Below the pieces are notes generated by a model. That model was not told where the DNA came from and made no database searches. It saw nothing but the letters and a program-made list of their open reading frames with translations. A stretch of DNA of 64,000 bases from Zantedeschia hybrid cultivar (lineage: Eukaryota; Streptophyta; Magnoliopsida; Alismatales; Araceae): positions 53,482,501 to 53,546,500 of the forward strand of contig JARZZO010000006.1 in NCBI GenBank assembly GCA_030544215.1, in the 5' to 3' direction. Positions 22,320-34,342 of this stretch are shown here, piece after piece (positions within the stretch are counted from its first letter, which is position 1; every line of letters begins with the position of its first letter). The translations under genes and the position numbers were made by a program.

Positions 22320-22580
22320 GGCAGCTACCATTTTGTCACAAAAGAGGTCAAGTGTTGTTGATGACAATGAAATGCGTCGCCACAACAGATGACACATACG
22401 AGTCGTCATAAATGTGATGTTGTTGCAACTATTTTAAGTCGTCACAATATACCTATTATGATACGACAAAATGTGACGACCTGTGACAACTACTTTTGTC
22501 GACACAAAATAATTTTGTGACGACTTAAGAGTTTTTAGTGACAACAATTATTGCCACAAAAACTATATTTTCTTGTAGTG
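22320..22580. repeat. CACTA subterminal repeats and terminal inverted repeat
   Basis: Short direct and inverted copies of ttgtgacgac and gtcgtcacaa recur at about 22333, 22412, 22439, 22470 and 22514. The sequence ends in the TIR complement tcttgtagtg at 22580. Such subterminal repeats are transposase-binding regions in CACTA elements. Confidence 0.75.
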
Positions 22581-22583
22581 TCC

Positions 22584-23050
22584 CCTCAGACACAGTATAG
22601 AAAGTAGTAAAAAGTACGCACTCTCAAAGGTGAAAGCGCAACTAAATGAAAAAGCCACGTTAAATAAAAAAAAAAAAAATCCCTCATACTAAAAATACGA
22701 CCAAGTCGTGAAAATACTGAGTCGGGGCGGGAGCTGAAAAATGATCCTCACGAACTAATCAGGAAATCCCTTTTCTCTTCTCTTCCTCAAGTAGTTTTAT
22801 CTAAAGGGTTAGTAAAGGCGAGAATATAACGGAAAGGGCAGAAACGAGTTCTAAGCATGCCAACTTACATGCACGGTCACCTATCGTGAACCAAAGTGTA
22901 GAGAAAAATGAGAACTTTAGCTTAACCTATCAGCTACCATTTAATTGACTGTGATATATAACTACAAATGAAGCATGATAGTTCATTGTTGTCCTAATTT
23001 TCCTTCTATTTACATTGCTAAGGGACTAACAATGAGTAAGTTGGGGAGTG
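22584..23050 (+). mobile_element. Athila-like element 3' untranslated end with polypurine tract
   Basis: Non-coding. It includes a 14-A run (22666-22679) and ends in aagttggggagtg (23038-23050), a polypurine-tract-like motif directly before an LTR-like start. The motif and the following tgataagttgat are characteristic of Athila-type elements. The upstream part was cut off, probably by the CACTA insertion. Confidence 0.55.
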
Positions 23051-24153
23051 TGATAAGTTGATATTTTTTATCATTAAAAAGGCAAATGTATGCACTACAT
23101 TCATGATTTTATGTTTTAAACCGCATGAAATGATGGATAATTTTGCACTGATTCTAATGGTACCAATTTTGCTAAATTCTGAGTTAAAACATCATCATTT
23201 CATGTGAATAACGGAGTATAGTGTATTTGCGATTTTTCAGCAAAATCAAGAAAATAAAGAATTTTATTTCAGCATAAATATAATATTGTTCACGATGAGA
23301 TCCTAATTTATATTTATTTTTGTGTAAGTAGGACATGAAGAAGCTGTGGTGCAGTGGTTAAGCCTTTGGAGACATGTGGGAGGTCTATGGTTCAAATCAT
23401 AGCAAGAGCATCTGCCTTTTTGCAAAAATAAACTAACTAAGGGCAAATCATGAATAAAATATTTGGAAATGGGTTGCCCTAATGCTTTGCCAAAGAAGCC
23501 AAGAGGGGTCAGTCGCCACCTCATTTTCCCTCCTTTTCTCTTTTTGAAAACACTCCCTCCCTTTTTAAAGACCCCTCCTTCCCTTCTTTGGCACTCTCTC
23601 TCTCTTAGCTTTTCTTCTGCTTAGGGTTTCCTTACGCATTCTCTCCCTGCTCCCGCAGTCTCTCCCTGCTCCCGCAGTCTCTCACTTGTTCTCTCTTTCT
23701 TCTACTCCTCATGTCTCTCTCTGCTCCCTCTCTCTCTTCCTGTCAAGCTCTCTCTCCCTTTTATCCTTGTCTCTGCTTCTCTCTCTTCACCTTTTCCCTC
23801 TCCCTCTCTCAGTCGCATCTCTGCTCTCTCTCTCTCTCTCTCTTCTGTACACGCCAGGCGCCGGATGAGGACGAGGACCGGACAACCACGTGGCGCGCCT
23901 CGAAGAAACTCACACAACTTCCTGCCCCGTGGGTTGCGCCCGCCACGTGGCAGCTGTCGAGCCCGCCACACCTCCAGCCGCCACGCGGCAAGCCTGGTTT
24001 TAGCCCACCCAGCCGCCGCCGCCACGCTGGGCCCTCCACGCGAGCTCGCATCGCCCGTACCCGCCGGCCCACTGTGCCTGCCGCCTGCATGCACCCTCGC
24101 TTGGGTCACTATGCCGGCCTCTTCCCAGCCACGACCTGCTTCCTACTGTTGGG
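23051..24153 (+). repeat. Athila-like 3' LTR, truncated by the Tat-like element
   Basis: It starts tgataagttgat after a polypurine tract. The first 500 bp are AT-rich and contain a SINE-like head. After 23520 it becomes pyrimidine-rich (runs of ctctct, a 19-bp unit twice at 23642-23679) and then GC-rich. No terminal CA boundary is seen, because the Tat-like LTR begins at 24154. The reading frames around 23700-24180 look like chance frames in low-complexity sequence. Confidence 0.5.
23343..23415 (+). repeat. SINE-like tRNA-derived head (A and B box)
   Basis: tggtgcagtggttaag (23347-23362) fits an RNA polymerase III A box. ggttcaaatc (23389-23398) fits a B box about 27 bp downstream, the spacing of tRNA-derived SINEs. 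The segment does not fold as a tRNA (the 5' gctgtgg has no 3' partner). No clear target duplication or tail was found, so the element's end is uncertain. Confidence 0.5.
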
Positions 24154-24576
24154 TGTGCACACGCTAATTTTGACTACATATTGACTAAATTTTATGTCAC
24201 AATTATAAAACCCCAAAATAGTCTAATGTTTAATCATTAATTAATTTTTATTAATTTTCTCAAAATTTGTTAATTAGCGTCGCCCAAGGCCGGCGCCATT
24301 TGGATTCTTAGCAGAAATCAGTTCGAAATTAACTTTCTAAATTCAGATAGATTTAACTGAATAGCATCGCTTATGGTCGACGCCATTTATGTCCTAATCC
24401 GTCTGGGTTTTCGATTTTTAATTCGAATTAATTTCCTAATTATCTAAAGCACGTCGCTTTTGGGAGACGCAATTTAGGTTTCCTAATCTTTTTCGGTTTC
24501 CTTTCCAGATTTTCTTTCTATTTTGACTAGTTTAATTGGACAAATTGCGTCCCGATTGGGCGACGCGATTTGAGAG
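24154..24576 (+). repeat. Tat-like 5' LTR, left part
   Basis: It starts tgtgcacacgctaatttt and matches the complement of 4966-4540. Four stem-loop modules of the GCGTC/GACGC type lie at 24273-24304, 24356-24390, 24446-24478 and 24540-24574. It is interrupted by element B(+) after gagag (24572-24576) and resumes at 38825. Possible TSD for this element: ttggg (24149-24153). Confidence 0.8.
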
Positions 24577-27277
24577 TGTAAGGACTGAGGTTTCGGGTTC
24601 AGTATTCGGGTCGGGTTCGAGCCGGATCCCCTGGTTTCGACCCTGAGGGGTGTTGAGAATTTTGACTGAATGACATCTGCACTGCACGACGCTATTCAAA
24701 CGGCGTCTGGCTGGGCGAACGCCATTTAAGTCTGTTGTTGTTGTGCCACGTGGGCGCCACGTGGGCGGGTTTCGGGCCGCGAGAGTACGGCCCCTGTCTT
24801 GTCGTCTGAACGGCGTCTATGATGGACGACGCCATTCAGACTGCGACCCTGAGATGTCAGAGTACGGTGCCAGTCTTGTCAGCTGAACGGCGTCCGTGGT
24901 GGTCGACGCGTTTCAGAGCGCTGTCAGTACGGCCCGTCCTATCGTCTGATAGGCGTCCGTCTCGGTCGACGCGTTTTAGCCAGTTTCTGATTGACCCCGC
25001 GAGCCTCCCCTTCTTTCCCTCATTCTCGCCTTCACTCTCTCTCTCCTCGCCCTCTCCGACTCTCTTTTCCCCTTTTCCTTTCCCTTCCTCTTCTTCCTCT
25101 TCCACCATTCCAACACCTCCCTACCTCTCACCTCTACCACCACCGCTTCCTTCGCGGCGTTCTATTCCCCGGACGGCGGCCGACGTCCTAGCGGAGTGGC
25201 GGCGTCCTCGAGGGTACCGGCGGTGGTCTGCGGTGCGGCGGGTCGGCGGCACGGAGCTTGGAGGAGTTCAAGAACCGGTAGGGGGACGAACCTTGCATGG
25301 ACTGTAATTATCTTGCTTGTGATTTCCATGGCGTGGCATGATGTGTTTTGGGGGTAGAACGAGCATGTTTAGGAGCTTTCTTGATGGGGATGAGGGTTTC
25401 TGTGTATGTGGATCTGTGATGGTTTAGCTTGCCCCTCTTCCTCCTCCGTTTGGTTTGATTTTGGGACATTTGGGGGTGAAAAGGGAGCCCTCGGGCTGAG
25501 GACAGAACTTGATTTCTGGCACTAAAAGACGTCATGTATGGACGACGCCTTTTAGAAGGACGTCGGGACATCATGACGCCTTTTAGGCAGAAATCGCTCC
25601 ACCGAGTCTCTGTCAATTTGGGAATCTGGCGCTAAAAGACGTCATGTATGGACGACGTCTTTTAGAAGGACGTCGGGCCATCATGACGCCTTTTTAGGCA
25701 GGAAATCATCCCGACTGTGGTCACTGCAATCTCGGAATTTGGTGTAAATGGCGTCTGAGGACGCTGACGCCTTTTGAAGGGCGGCTTCCCAAGATGACGC
25801 GTTTTAAGGCAAAATCTGAGGTCGGGTTTAAATGAACCAGATTGAGGGACTTGAATGGCGTCGACCTCGGTCGACGCGATTTAAGACAAAACTGCATTAA
25901 CTCTTGCTTTTAACACATGTTTCACGGTTGGATGGTTCAAATGCATACTTTAATTGTACGTCAAGGGGGAGGTTTGCTGTGTGAATAGAATCATGTTATG
26001 TGTGTGTGTGTGCTTATGCGGATATGGAATTGGAACAACTGTGGTTTACGTTTGTCACCTTGGGCCAATGGGGAAGGGCCTTGGTGTCTGTGAGGCATTG
26101 TTGCCGTACCGGTGGGGGAGTGGTACATGCTGTGTTTTACCTTTGGCTGAGGGAAGCAGAACCACCTTGAGCCCGTCGGGCCGGAGTAGCCGGTGCGCTA
26201 TCCGAGGGGTTACTGTTTGGTCTCAGCGGGTCGGGGTTTCCCTGTTTGTCGTGGCAGCTTCCGGCGCATTTCTTGCTGTGGAGCTGGTTGTGGTACTATT
26301 GGAGTTGTTTTACCCCTTTAGCCAGTGGGCCTGATGTGACCTGTGATCAAGGTTACGAGTGGTACCCTTCGCCCTTTGGCCTGACGCAGCACGGGAGGTT
26401 AGGGTTGTGGGTAGTTCCTGTAGCTTGGGCTTGACGGGAGTTTCGCCGGTCCCCAGGGCCCTCCTGAAGCGCCGAGGCCTGGCGTAGAGGAAATCCGGTC
26501 GGTAGGACAGTAGTCTAGACTGCTTGTGTGCACACGTAGCTGGGCGGTGGTGGTTCACTAGTCCCAGCTAGTCCTAGTTTGACTCACTGCCTCACCCTAC
26601 GGTGCCTCGGAACACTGTAGGGGCGGATAGGCGTGAGTGTTGGTGGTGTTGTGAGGCGACGTTTGTCGGCAGTCGGCAGTGTGGTTTAGTCGCTTCGTTG
26701 GACCTTGGTTATGAGTCGTGGTTTTGTGTGGGGTTACTCGGATTACTGAGAACTGTGCCTGTTACATTACTTGTGTGTGCGTTTCATACCAGGTTTTGGG
26801 AGTTATGTTTACTGCTTTATTTAATTGCCATATGTCGGTATTATTGCTCTTGTGGGTGTGTGAGTGGGAGGCAGGGGATCGGATGATCCCTACTGAGCCC
26901 AATTCTGGTGTGGTTCACTCCCTGCGATTTCAGGTGTGGACCTCGTGGCGTGTGGCGGCGTGTGGTGTCTCCTTGGTGTGCGGACCAGCAGCTATCTCAG
27001 TTCCGGGGTATGCCCCGATGTTGTTGTACTTTACTTCTGCCTGTACTTATTTAATTTGTTGGACCATGTAATTATTGTTGCACTGTATACGGACATTGTT
27101 AATCTCCTTCCTGCGCACTTGTACTCTCCTTGTAGTCCGTGAGATTGTTATATTTGGCCTTGTTTAACGCTTAGTCCTCCAGATGGGTTGTGTGAGATCC
27201 GGGTGTGAACCCGCAGTTAATGGACCGACATCCATTTTGTGATCGAGTCTCCGGTCATAGGATGGCGGGTCATTACA
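24577..27277 (+). repeat. Element B(+) 5' LTR
   Basis: 2,701 bp, tgtaaggactgagg...gcgggtcattaca. It contains 12 stem-loop modules: 24662-24729 (two), 24806-24840, 24882-24916, 24945-24979, 25522-25587 (two), 25633-25699 (two), 25745-25815 (two) and 25849-25884. A pyrimidine tract lies at about 25005-25115. The pair at 25522 and the pair at 25633 sit in a tandem duplication of about 110 bp. No good TATA box is seen; tttaaat near 25830 stands at the position of the A/D TATA. Confidence 0.9.
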
Positions 27278-27279
27278 GA

Positions 27280-27291
27280 TGGTATCATAGC
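27280..27291 (+). other. Element B(+) primer-binding site
   Basis: tggtatcatagc, one base different from the initiator Met tRNA site tggtatcagagc, two bases after the LTR end. Confidence 0.8.
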
Positions 27292-27432
27292 TCAGTCTGG
27301 TCGAGTATGTGGTAAACTAGGTTAGATATTATAGTCCAACAATAAGTACGAGTCTATACAGGCGATGGCTGCTGGTGTAGATTGGTAGGTTTTGACGTGT
27401 TTTGGTTCAATTTTTGTGTCTGTGGGGTAGTG

Positions 27433-28473
27433 ATGGCACCGAAGAGGAGAGTTCCGTTGGCTCGTGGTTCGAGAGCAGATGATGGTAGTTCGAGGGCAGA
27501 AGGACATAATGTGGATCGTTTCATGGAAGCTGTGATTGGGGCTATGTCTAGATACCAGCAGGGAGATGGAAGTGAGGGGTCCAATTCCTGAGGTGGCCAG
27601 TCCATGGTGATGGAGCGGTTCTTGAAGTTGAAGCCCCCTTCTTTTACGGGTCAACCAGTTCCATATGCGGCAGCTCATTGGATTAAGGAGGTAGATAAGG
27701 CATTTGATGTTCTCGAATGTGCTGAGAATGACAAGACCTTGTTGGCAACCTACTTGCTGAAGGACAATGCTTATGATTGGTGGGTTACCATCAAGGGGTT
27801 GATGTTTGCAGATAGGTCCTTGAGAGAGATCCCTTGGGAAGACTTTGTGAGAGAGTTTAGTGGACAGTACTTTCCGAGGCACGTTCGGAGGGCTAAGGAA
27901 AGGGAGTTTATGGAATTAGTGCAGAATGATATGTCAGTTCTAGAATATCAGATGAAATTTGTAGCTCTGGGAAGATTTGCTCCACACATATCTGAGCATG
28001 AGGATCGTAGAACGGAGAAATTTGTGGATGGGCTTCGGCATGATCTGAGAGAATTTGTGGCAGCTCATTGTTGTAAGGATCTAGCGTCAGCAGTTCGGTG
28101 CGCGGCAGTAGTGGAGACCCAGTTCCAACGAGTGGCGAAGGAGTCGGAGCAATCAGCACAAGGGAAGCAGGAAGGCAAGGACAGATCAGCCGTCTTTTCG
28201 TCAGGCGGTTTGAGTTCCTTTGAGCTCGAGTTCCAAGAGGTGCCTTGTGAAGAGGATGAAGATGATTCGGTTCAGCAGATGCGGACGGAGGTCAACTGGC
28301 AACAAGAAGCGAGGCGGGATGCAGCGGACCATTGTCCCCGTTGTGGTAGGTATCACGGCAATCGGATATGTCCATTGATCACTGGTAGCTATTTTGGCTG
28401 TGGTAGGAAGGGACATCTCACGAGGAACTGTCCCCAGAAGAATAAGACAGGTCAGGAGCCGAGTGGTCAATAG
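27433..28473 (+). pseudogene. Element B(+) gag with one premature stop
   Basis: A 346-codon frame starting MAPKRRVPLARG, interrupted by TGA at 27589-27591 where B(-) has an Arg codon of the CGA type (C to T at a CpG). The rest reads through: VMERFLKLKPPSFTGQP, then AYDWWVTIKGL, REIPWEDFVREFSGQYFPRH and RAKEREFMELVQ. The first knuckle (CPRCGRYHGNRIC) is intact. In the second, the first cysteine is replaced by tyrosine (SYFGCGRKGHLTRNC). Gag would form the particle and bind the RNA. The stop plus the lost Cys suggest this copy no longer makes working Gag. No pol frame follows. Confidence 0.9.
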
Positions 28474-28852
28474 GAGTCCGAGACGTCGAGTGGTGTTGCG
28501 TCTCTTAGTGGAGGTCCGAGAGGTTGGGCTAGATAAGCACTTTTATCTCATCTTATTCGGTTGTGGTTGTGAACTATTGTGGTACTTTTATGTACTTGGG
28601 CAAGACGGAGAATCAGTTTTGTAATATGTGCCTTGCTAATATATGGTTATTTCGATCCATCAGCTTTTTGTCAGATTTGAGAATCTTGGTTAGCGTGGTG
28701 TAGATTTCATTGGCTAGTTATGTGGAGCCCAGTGTGTGTGGATGGTGAGAATGATTGTTGTGATCTGTGTTTCCAGGTATGTAACGGTTAGCCGAGGCTG
28801 GCGTTGAGCGGTTGCAAATTTCGAGGATGAAATTCTTTTAAGGGAGGGAGAA
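28474..28852 (+). other. Element B(+) 3' untranslated region and polypurine tract
   Basis: Non-coding sequence after gag. It ends with the motif caaatttcgaggatgaaatt and the purine run ttaagggagggagaa (28838-28852), directly before the 3' LTR. Elements A and B(-) have the same arrangement. Confidence 0.8.
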
Positions 28853-31466
28853 TGTAAGGACTGAGGTTTCGGGTTCAGTATTCGGGTCGGGTTCGGGCCG
28901 GATCCCCTGGTTTCGACCCTGAGGAGTCTTGTGAATTTTGACTGAATGACGTCTGCACTGCACGACGCCTTTCAAACGGCGTCTGGCTGGGTGGACGCCA
29001 TTTAAGTCTGTTGTTGTTGTGCCACGTGGGCGGGTTTCGGGCCGCGAGAGTACGGCCCATGTCTTGTCGTCTGAACGGCGTCCATGATGGACGACGCCAT
29101 TCAGACTGCGACCCTGAGATGTCAGAGTACGGTGCCGGTCTTGTCAGCTGAACGGCGTCCGTGGTGGTCGACGCGTTTCAGAGCGCTGTCAGTACGGCCC
29201 GTCCTGTCGTCTGATAGGCATCTGTCTCGGTCGACGCGTTTTAGCCTGTTTCTGATTGACCCCGCGATCCTTCCATTCTTTCCCTCATTCTCGCCTTCAC
29301 TCTCTCTCTCCTCGCCCTCTCCGACTCTCTTTTCCCCTTTCCCTTTCCCTTACTCTTCTTCCTCTTCCACCACTCCAACACCTCCCTACCTCTCACCCCT
29401 ACCACCACCACTTCCTTCGCGGCGTTCCATTCTCCGGACGGCGGCCGACGTCCTGACGGAGTAGCGGCGTCCTCGGGGGTACCGGCGGCGGTCTGCGGTG
29501 CGGCGGGTCGGCGGCACGGAGCTTGGAGGAGTTCAAGAACCGGTAGGGGGCGAACCTTGCATGGACTGTAATTATCTTGCTTGTGATTTCCATGGCGTGG
29601 CATGATGTGTTTTGGGGGTAGAACGAGCATGTTTAGGAGCTTTCTTAATGGGGATGAGGGTTTCTGTGTATGTGGATCTGTGATGGTTTAGCTTGCCCCT
29701 CTTCCTCCTCCGTTTGGTTTGATTTTGGGGCATTTGGGGGTGAAAAGGGAGCCCTCGGGCTGAGGACAGAACTCGATTTCTGGCACTAAAAGACGTCATG
29801 TATGGACGACGCCTTTTAGAAGGACGTCGGGACATCATGACGCCTTTTAGGCAGAAATCGCTCCACCGAGTCTCTGTCAATTTGGGAATCTGGCGCTAAA
29901 AGACGTCATGTATGGACGACGCCTTTTAGAAGGACGTCGGGCCATCATGACGCCTTTTTAGGCAGGAAATCATCCCGACTGTGGTCACTGCAATATCGGA
30001 ATTTGGTGTAAATGGCGTCTGAGGACGCTGACGCCTTTTGAAGGGGGGCTTCCCAGGACGACGCGTTTTAAGGCAAAATCTGAGGTCGGGTTTAAATGAA
30101 CCAGATTGAGGGACTTGAATGGCGTCGACCTCGGTCGACGCGATTTAAGACAAAACTGCATTAACTCTTGCTTTTAACACATGTTTCACGGTTGGATGGT
30201 TCAAATGCATACTTTAATTGTACGTCAAGGGGGAGGTTTGCTGTGTGAATAGAATCATGTTATGTGTGTGTGTGTGCTTATGCGGATATGGAATTGGAAC
30301 AACTGTGGTTTACGTTTGTCACCTTGGGCCAATGGGGAAGGGCCTTGGTGTCTGTGAGGCATTGTTGCCGTACCGGTGGGGGAGTGGTACATGCTGTGTT
30401 TTACCTTTGGCTGAGGGAAGCAGAACCACCTTGAGCCCGTCGGGCCGGAGTAGCCGGTGCGCTATCCGAGGGGTTACTGTTTGGTCTCATCGGGTTGGGG
30501 TTTCCCTGTTTGTCGTGGCAGCTTCCGGCGCGTTTCTTGCTGTGGAGCTGGTTGTGGTACTGTTGGAGTTGTTTTACCCCTTTAGGCACTGGGCCTGATG
30601 TGACCTGTGATCAAGGTTACGAGTGGTACCCTTCGCCCTTTGGCCTGACGCAGCCCGGGAGGTTAGGGTTGTGGGTAGTTCCTGTAGCTTCGGCTTGACG
30701 GGGGTTTCGCCGGTCCCCAGGGCCCTCCTGAAGCGCCGAGGCCTGGCGTAAAGGAAATCCAGTCGGTAGGACAGTAGTCTAGACTGCTTGTGTGCACACG
30801 TAGCTGGGCAGTGGTGGTTCACTAGTCCTAGTTTGACTCACTGCCTCACCCTACGGTGCCCCGGAACACTGTAGGGGCGGATAGGCGTGAGTGTTGGTGG
30901 TGTTGTGAGGCGACGTTTGTCAGTAGTCGGCAGTGTCGTTTAGTCGCTTCGTTGGACCTTGGTTATGAGTCGTGGTTTTGTGTGGGGTTACTCGGATTAC
31001 TGAGAACTGTGCCTGTTACACTACTTGTGCGTGCGTTTCATACCAGGTTTTGGGAGTTATGTTTACTGTTTTATTTAATTGCCATATTTCTGTATTATTG
31101 CTCTTGTGGGTGTGTGAGTGGGAGGCAGGAGATCGGATGATCCCTACTGAGCCCAATTCTGGTGTGGCTCACTCCCTACGATTTCAGGTGTGGACCTCGT
31201 GGCGTGTGGCGGTGTGTGGTGTCTCCTTGATGTGCAGACCAACAGCTATCTCAGTTCCGGGGTATGCCCCGATGTTGTTGTACTTTACTTCTGCCTGTAC
31301 TTATTTAATTTGTTGGACCATGTAATTATTGTTGGACTGTATACGGACATTGTTAATCTCCTTCCTACGCACTTGTACTCTCCTTGTAGTCCGTGAGATT
31401 GTTATATTTAGCCTTGTTTAACGCTTACTCCTCCAGATGGGTTCTGTGAGATCCGGGTGTGAACCC
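28853..31466 (+). repeat. Element B(+) 3' LTR, main part
   Basis: Near-identical to 24577-27277. A visible difference is the loss of one 12-bp copy of the repeated gcgccacgtggg (compare 24747 with 29022). It is cut after aaccc (31462-31466) by element B(-). The last 65 bp are at 38755-38819. Confidence 0.9.
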
Positions 31467-34327
31467 TGTAACGACCCGCCATCCTATGACCGGAGACACG
31501 GTCACTAAATGGATGTCGGCCCATTAACTGTGGGTTCACACCCGGATCTCACACAACACATCTGGAGGAGTAAGTGCTAAACAAGGCTAAATATAACAAT
31601 CTCACGGACTACAAAGATAAGCAAGTGCGCATGGAGGAAAAATAACAATGTCCGTATACAGTCCAACAATAATTACATGTCCAACAATTAAATAAGTACA
31701 GGCAGAAGGAAGTACAACAACATCGGGGCATACCCCGGAACTAAGATAGCTGCTGGTCCACACACCAAGAAGACACCACGCTTCCGCTTGCCTCGAGGTC
31801 CACACCTGAAACCGCAGGGAGTGAGCCACACCAGAATTGGGCTCAGTAGGGATCATTCGATCCCATGCCTCCTACTCACACACCCACAAGTGTAACAACA
31901 GGAATATATGGCAATTAAGTAAAGCAGTAAAACACAGTACCCAACTCTGATGCAAAACGTACGATAAGCAGTGCAGCAAGGATCATTCTAAGCAACCCGA
32001 AGAACCCAACACAGAGTCACATCTCACAGCCAAAGTCCACGAAGCGACTGAACCACACTGTCGACCGAAGTCAAACGTCGCCTCCCAACACTACCACCAC
32101 AGCTCACGCCTGTCCACCCCTACAGTGTTCCGGGGCACTGTAGGGTGAGGCAGTGAGTCAAACTAGGACTAGCTGGAACCAGTGTACCGCCACTGCCAGC
32201 TACGTGTGAACACAAGCAGTCTAGACTACTGTCCTACCGACCGGATTGCCTCCACGCTAGGCCTCAGCGCTTCAGGAGGGCCCTGGGGACTGGCGAACCC
32301 CCGTCAAGCCGAAGCTACAGGAACTACCCACAACCACAAATCTCCCGGGTTGCGTCAGGCCAAAGGGCTAAGGGTACCACTCGTAACCTTGATCAAAGGT
32401 CACATCAGGCCCAGTGGCTATAGGGTAAGCCAACTCCAACGGTACCACCACCAGCTCCACAGCAAGAAACGCGCCGGAAGCTGTCACGACAAACAGGGAA
32501 ACCCCGACCCGCTGAGACCAAACAGCAACCCCTCGGATAGCACATCAGCTACTCCGGCCCGACGGGCTCAAGGTGGTTCTGCTTCCCTCAGCCAAAGGTA
32601 AAACACAACATGTACCACTCCACAGACACCATGGCCCTTCTCCCATCGGCCCATGGTGACAATTGGAAACCACAGTCATTCCGAATCCATATTCGCATAA
32701 ACACAAACACACATATAACATGATTCCATTCGCATAGTAACCCCAGCCTCAGCGTACAGTTAAAGCATACACATATAGATGATGTAATTCCATTCATGCA
32801 GAAGTCCTCAGTCTCAGTATACAACTCAAACCATGCATTTGAAACATCCCGCCGTGAAACATGTATTAAATAACCAGAGTTAAGCATTCCTATCTTGAAT
32901 CGCGTCGACCGAGGTCGACGCCATTCAAGACCCTCAAATAGGTTCAAGCGAAAGCCAGATCATTCTCTAAAACGCGTCAACATGTAAAGTCGCCATTTAA
33001 AACGCGTCAGGGTCTACAGACGCCATTCAACCCAGAATTCCAGATAACAATAACCAGGGTATTTATGTCTTAAAAGGCGTCATGCCTACTCGACGCTATT
33101 CAAATAGCGTCGACCGTGCATGACGTCTTTTAGTCCTAGAATCCCGAATTGGCAGACTCTCAGTCGGGGTGATTCCTGCCTAAATGGCGTCATGATGGCC
33201 CGACGTCCTTCTGAAAGGCGTCGTTCATCCATGACGTCATTTAGCGCCAGAACCCCTAACCCGGGAAACCTCAAATAGGGAGGTTTCTGCCTTAAAAGGC
33301 GTCGTACTTCCCTGACGTCCTTTGAAAAGGCGTCGACCAGGCACGACGCCGTTTAGCGCCAGAAACCAGGTTTCCTGGTTCAACCCGAGGGTTCCTCCTT
33401 TAACCCCAAACACCCCGAAAAGCCCTAAAACAAGAAGGGGAGGAAGAAGAATTCATCTATCACAGGCATACTACGAAACCACGATCACAAGCACAGCCAT
33501 ACCCACAAGGAAACCCCCTAAACATGCTCAATCTAGCCCAAACACATCATGTCACGCCAAGGAACACACGAGCAACACATGCAAGGTTCGTCCCCTTACC
33601 GGTTCTTGAACTCCTCCAAGCTCCTCGCCGCCGGTACGCCGCACCGCAGACCGCCGCCGGTACCCTCGAGGACGCCGCCACTCCGCCGGGACGTCGGCCG
33701 CCGTCCGGAGAAGGGAACGCCGCGAAGGAGGTGGTGGAGGTAAAGGTGAGCAGTAGGGAGGCTATGGAGTGATTGGAAGAGGAAGAAGAGGAACGGAAGG
33801 GGAAGAAGAAAGTCGGAGAGGGCGGAGAGGGTGAGGAGAGAGAGAGTGAAGGCGAGAATGAGGGAAGGAAGGGGAGGCTCGCGGAGTCAATCTGAATCCC
33901 GCTAAAATGCGTCGATCGAGGTGGACGCCTATCAGTCTGACAGGACGGGCCGTACTGACAGTGGTCTGAAACGCGTCGCCCACCGTGGACGCCATTCAGA
34001 CGACAGGACAGGCCGTACTGACAACGCTCTGGCGCCGTACCCTGACATCGCAGAGGTCACAGTCTGAATCGCGTCGACCAACCTGGACGCTGTTCAGACG
34101 ATGTGACCGGGGCCGTACTCTCGCGGCCCGAAACCCGCCCACGTGGCGCACACGTGGCACAACAACCTGCAAACGTAAACGGCGTCCACACAACCTGACG
34201 CCTTTTGAAAGGCGTCAAGCAGTGCTGACGCTATTCAGCCAGCAATCTCAAGACCCCACAGGGTCCAAACCAAGGGATCCGGCCCGAACCCAACCCGAAT
34301 ACTGAACCCGAAATCTCAGTCCTTACA
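31467..34327 (-). repeat. Element B(-) 3' LTR
   Basis: 2,861 bp, tgtaacgacccgccatcc...ctcagtccttaca on the plus strand. It has fourteen GCGTC/GACGC stem-loop modules: one at about 32893-32929, four pairs between 32968 and 33360, then singles near 33903, 33967 and 34065 and a pair at 34178-34238. A purine-rich tract lies at 33770-33890. Confidence 0.9.
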
Positions 34328-34342
34328 TTCTCCCCCCCTTAA
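34328..34342 (-). other. Element B(-) polypurine tract
   Basis: Plus strand ttctccccccccttaa-type run directly inside the LTR; the complement is the purine-rich primer for plus-strand synthesis. The motif aatttcgtcctcgaaattg follows, as in element A. The next 350 bp (34343-34696) are non-coding. Confidence 0.8.

Larger units (their letters stand above)
17984..22580 (+). mobile_element. CACTA (En/Spm-type) DNA transposon, left end missing
   Basis: The right end is a CACTA terminal inverted repeat: the plus strand ends ctatattttcttgtagtg at 22580, complement cactacaagaaaatatag. Before it (22320-22560) come subterminal repeats on the theme ttgtgacgac/gtcgtcacaa. The element carries a decayed gene of the plant CACTA-associated transposase-24 kind. 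I found no matching left terminus. The sequence starts abruptly after the copia remnant, so the 5' end appears deleted. A 3-bp target duplication would be tcc (22581-22583). Confidence 0.75.

Noticed and set aside
22370..22400. GCGTC module in the CACTA end
   Set aside because: aatgcgtcgcc has no matching right arm; it belongs to the CACTA subterminal repeats.
23343..23415. Functional tRNA gene
   Set aside because: A and B boxes are present, but there is no acceptor stem, no plausible anticodon arm and no 3' structure; SINE-like head preferred.
23711..24184. Possible host gene (157-aa frame with Ser-rich start)
   Set aside because: Pyrimidine-rich repeats translated as Ser/Leu/Pro, overlapping frames on both strands, lying in an LTR-like region and crossing into the Tat-like LTR.
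24819..25307. Long ORFs (100-160 aa) inside LTRs, repeated in each B-family LTR
   Set aside because: They run through stem-loop modules and the pyrimidine tract, give low-complexity Ser/Pro/Leu protein, and differ in frame and length between copies (29084-29464 is shorter). Chance frames in GC-rich LTR sequence.
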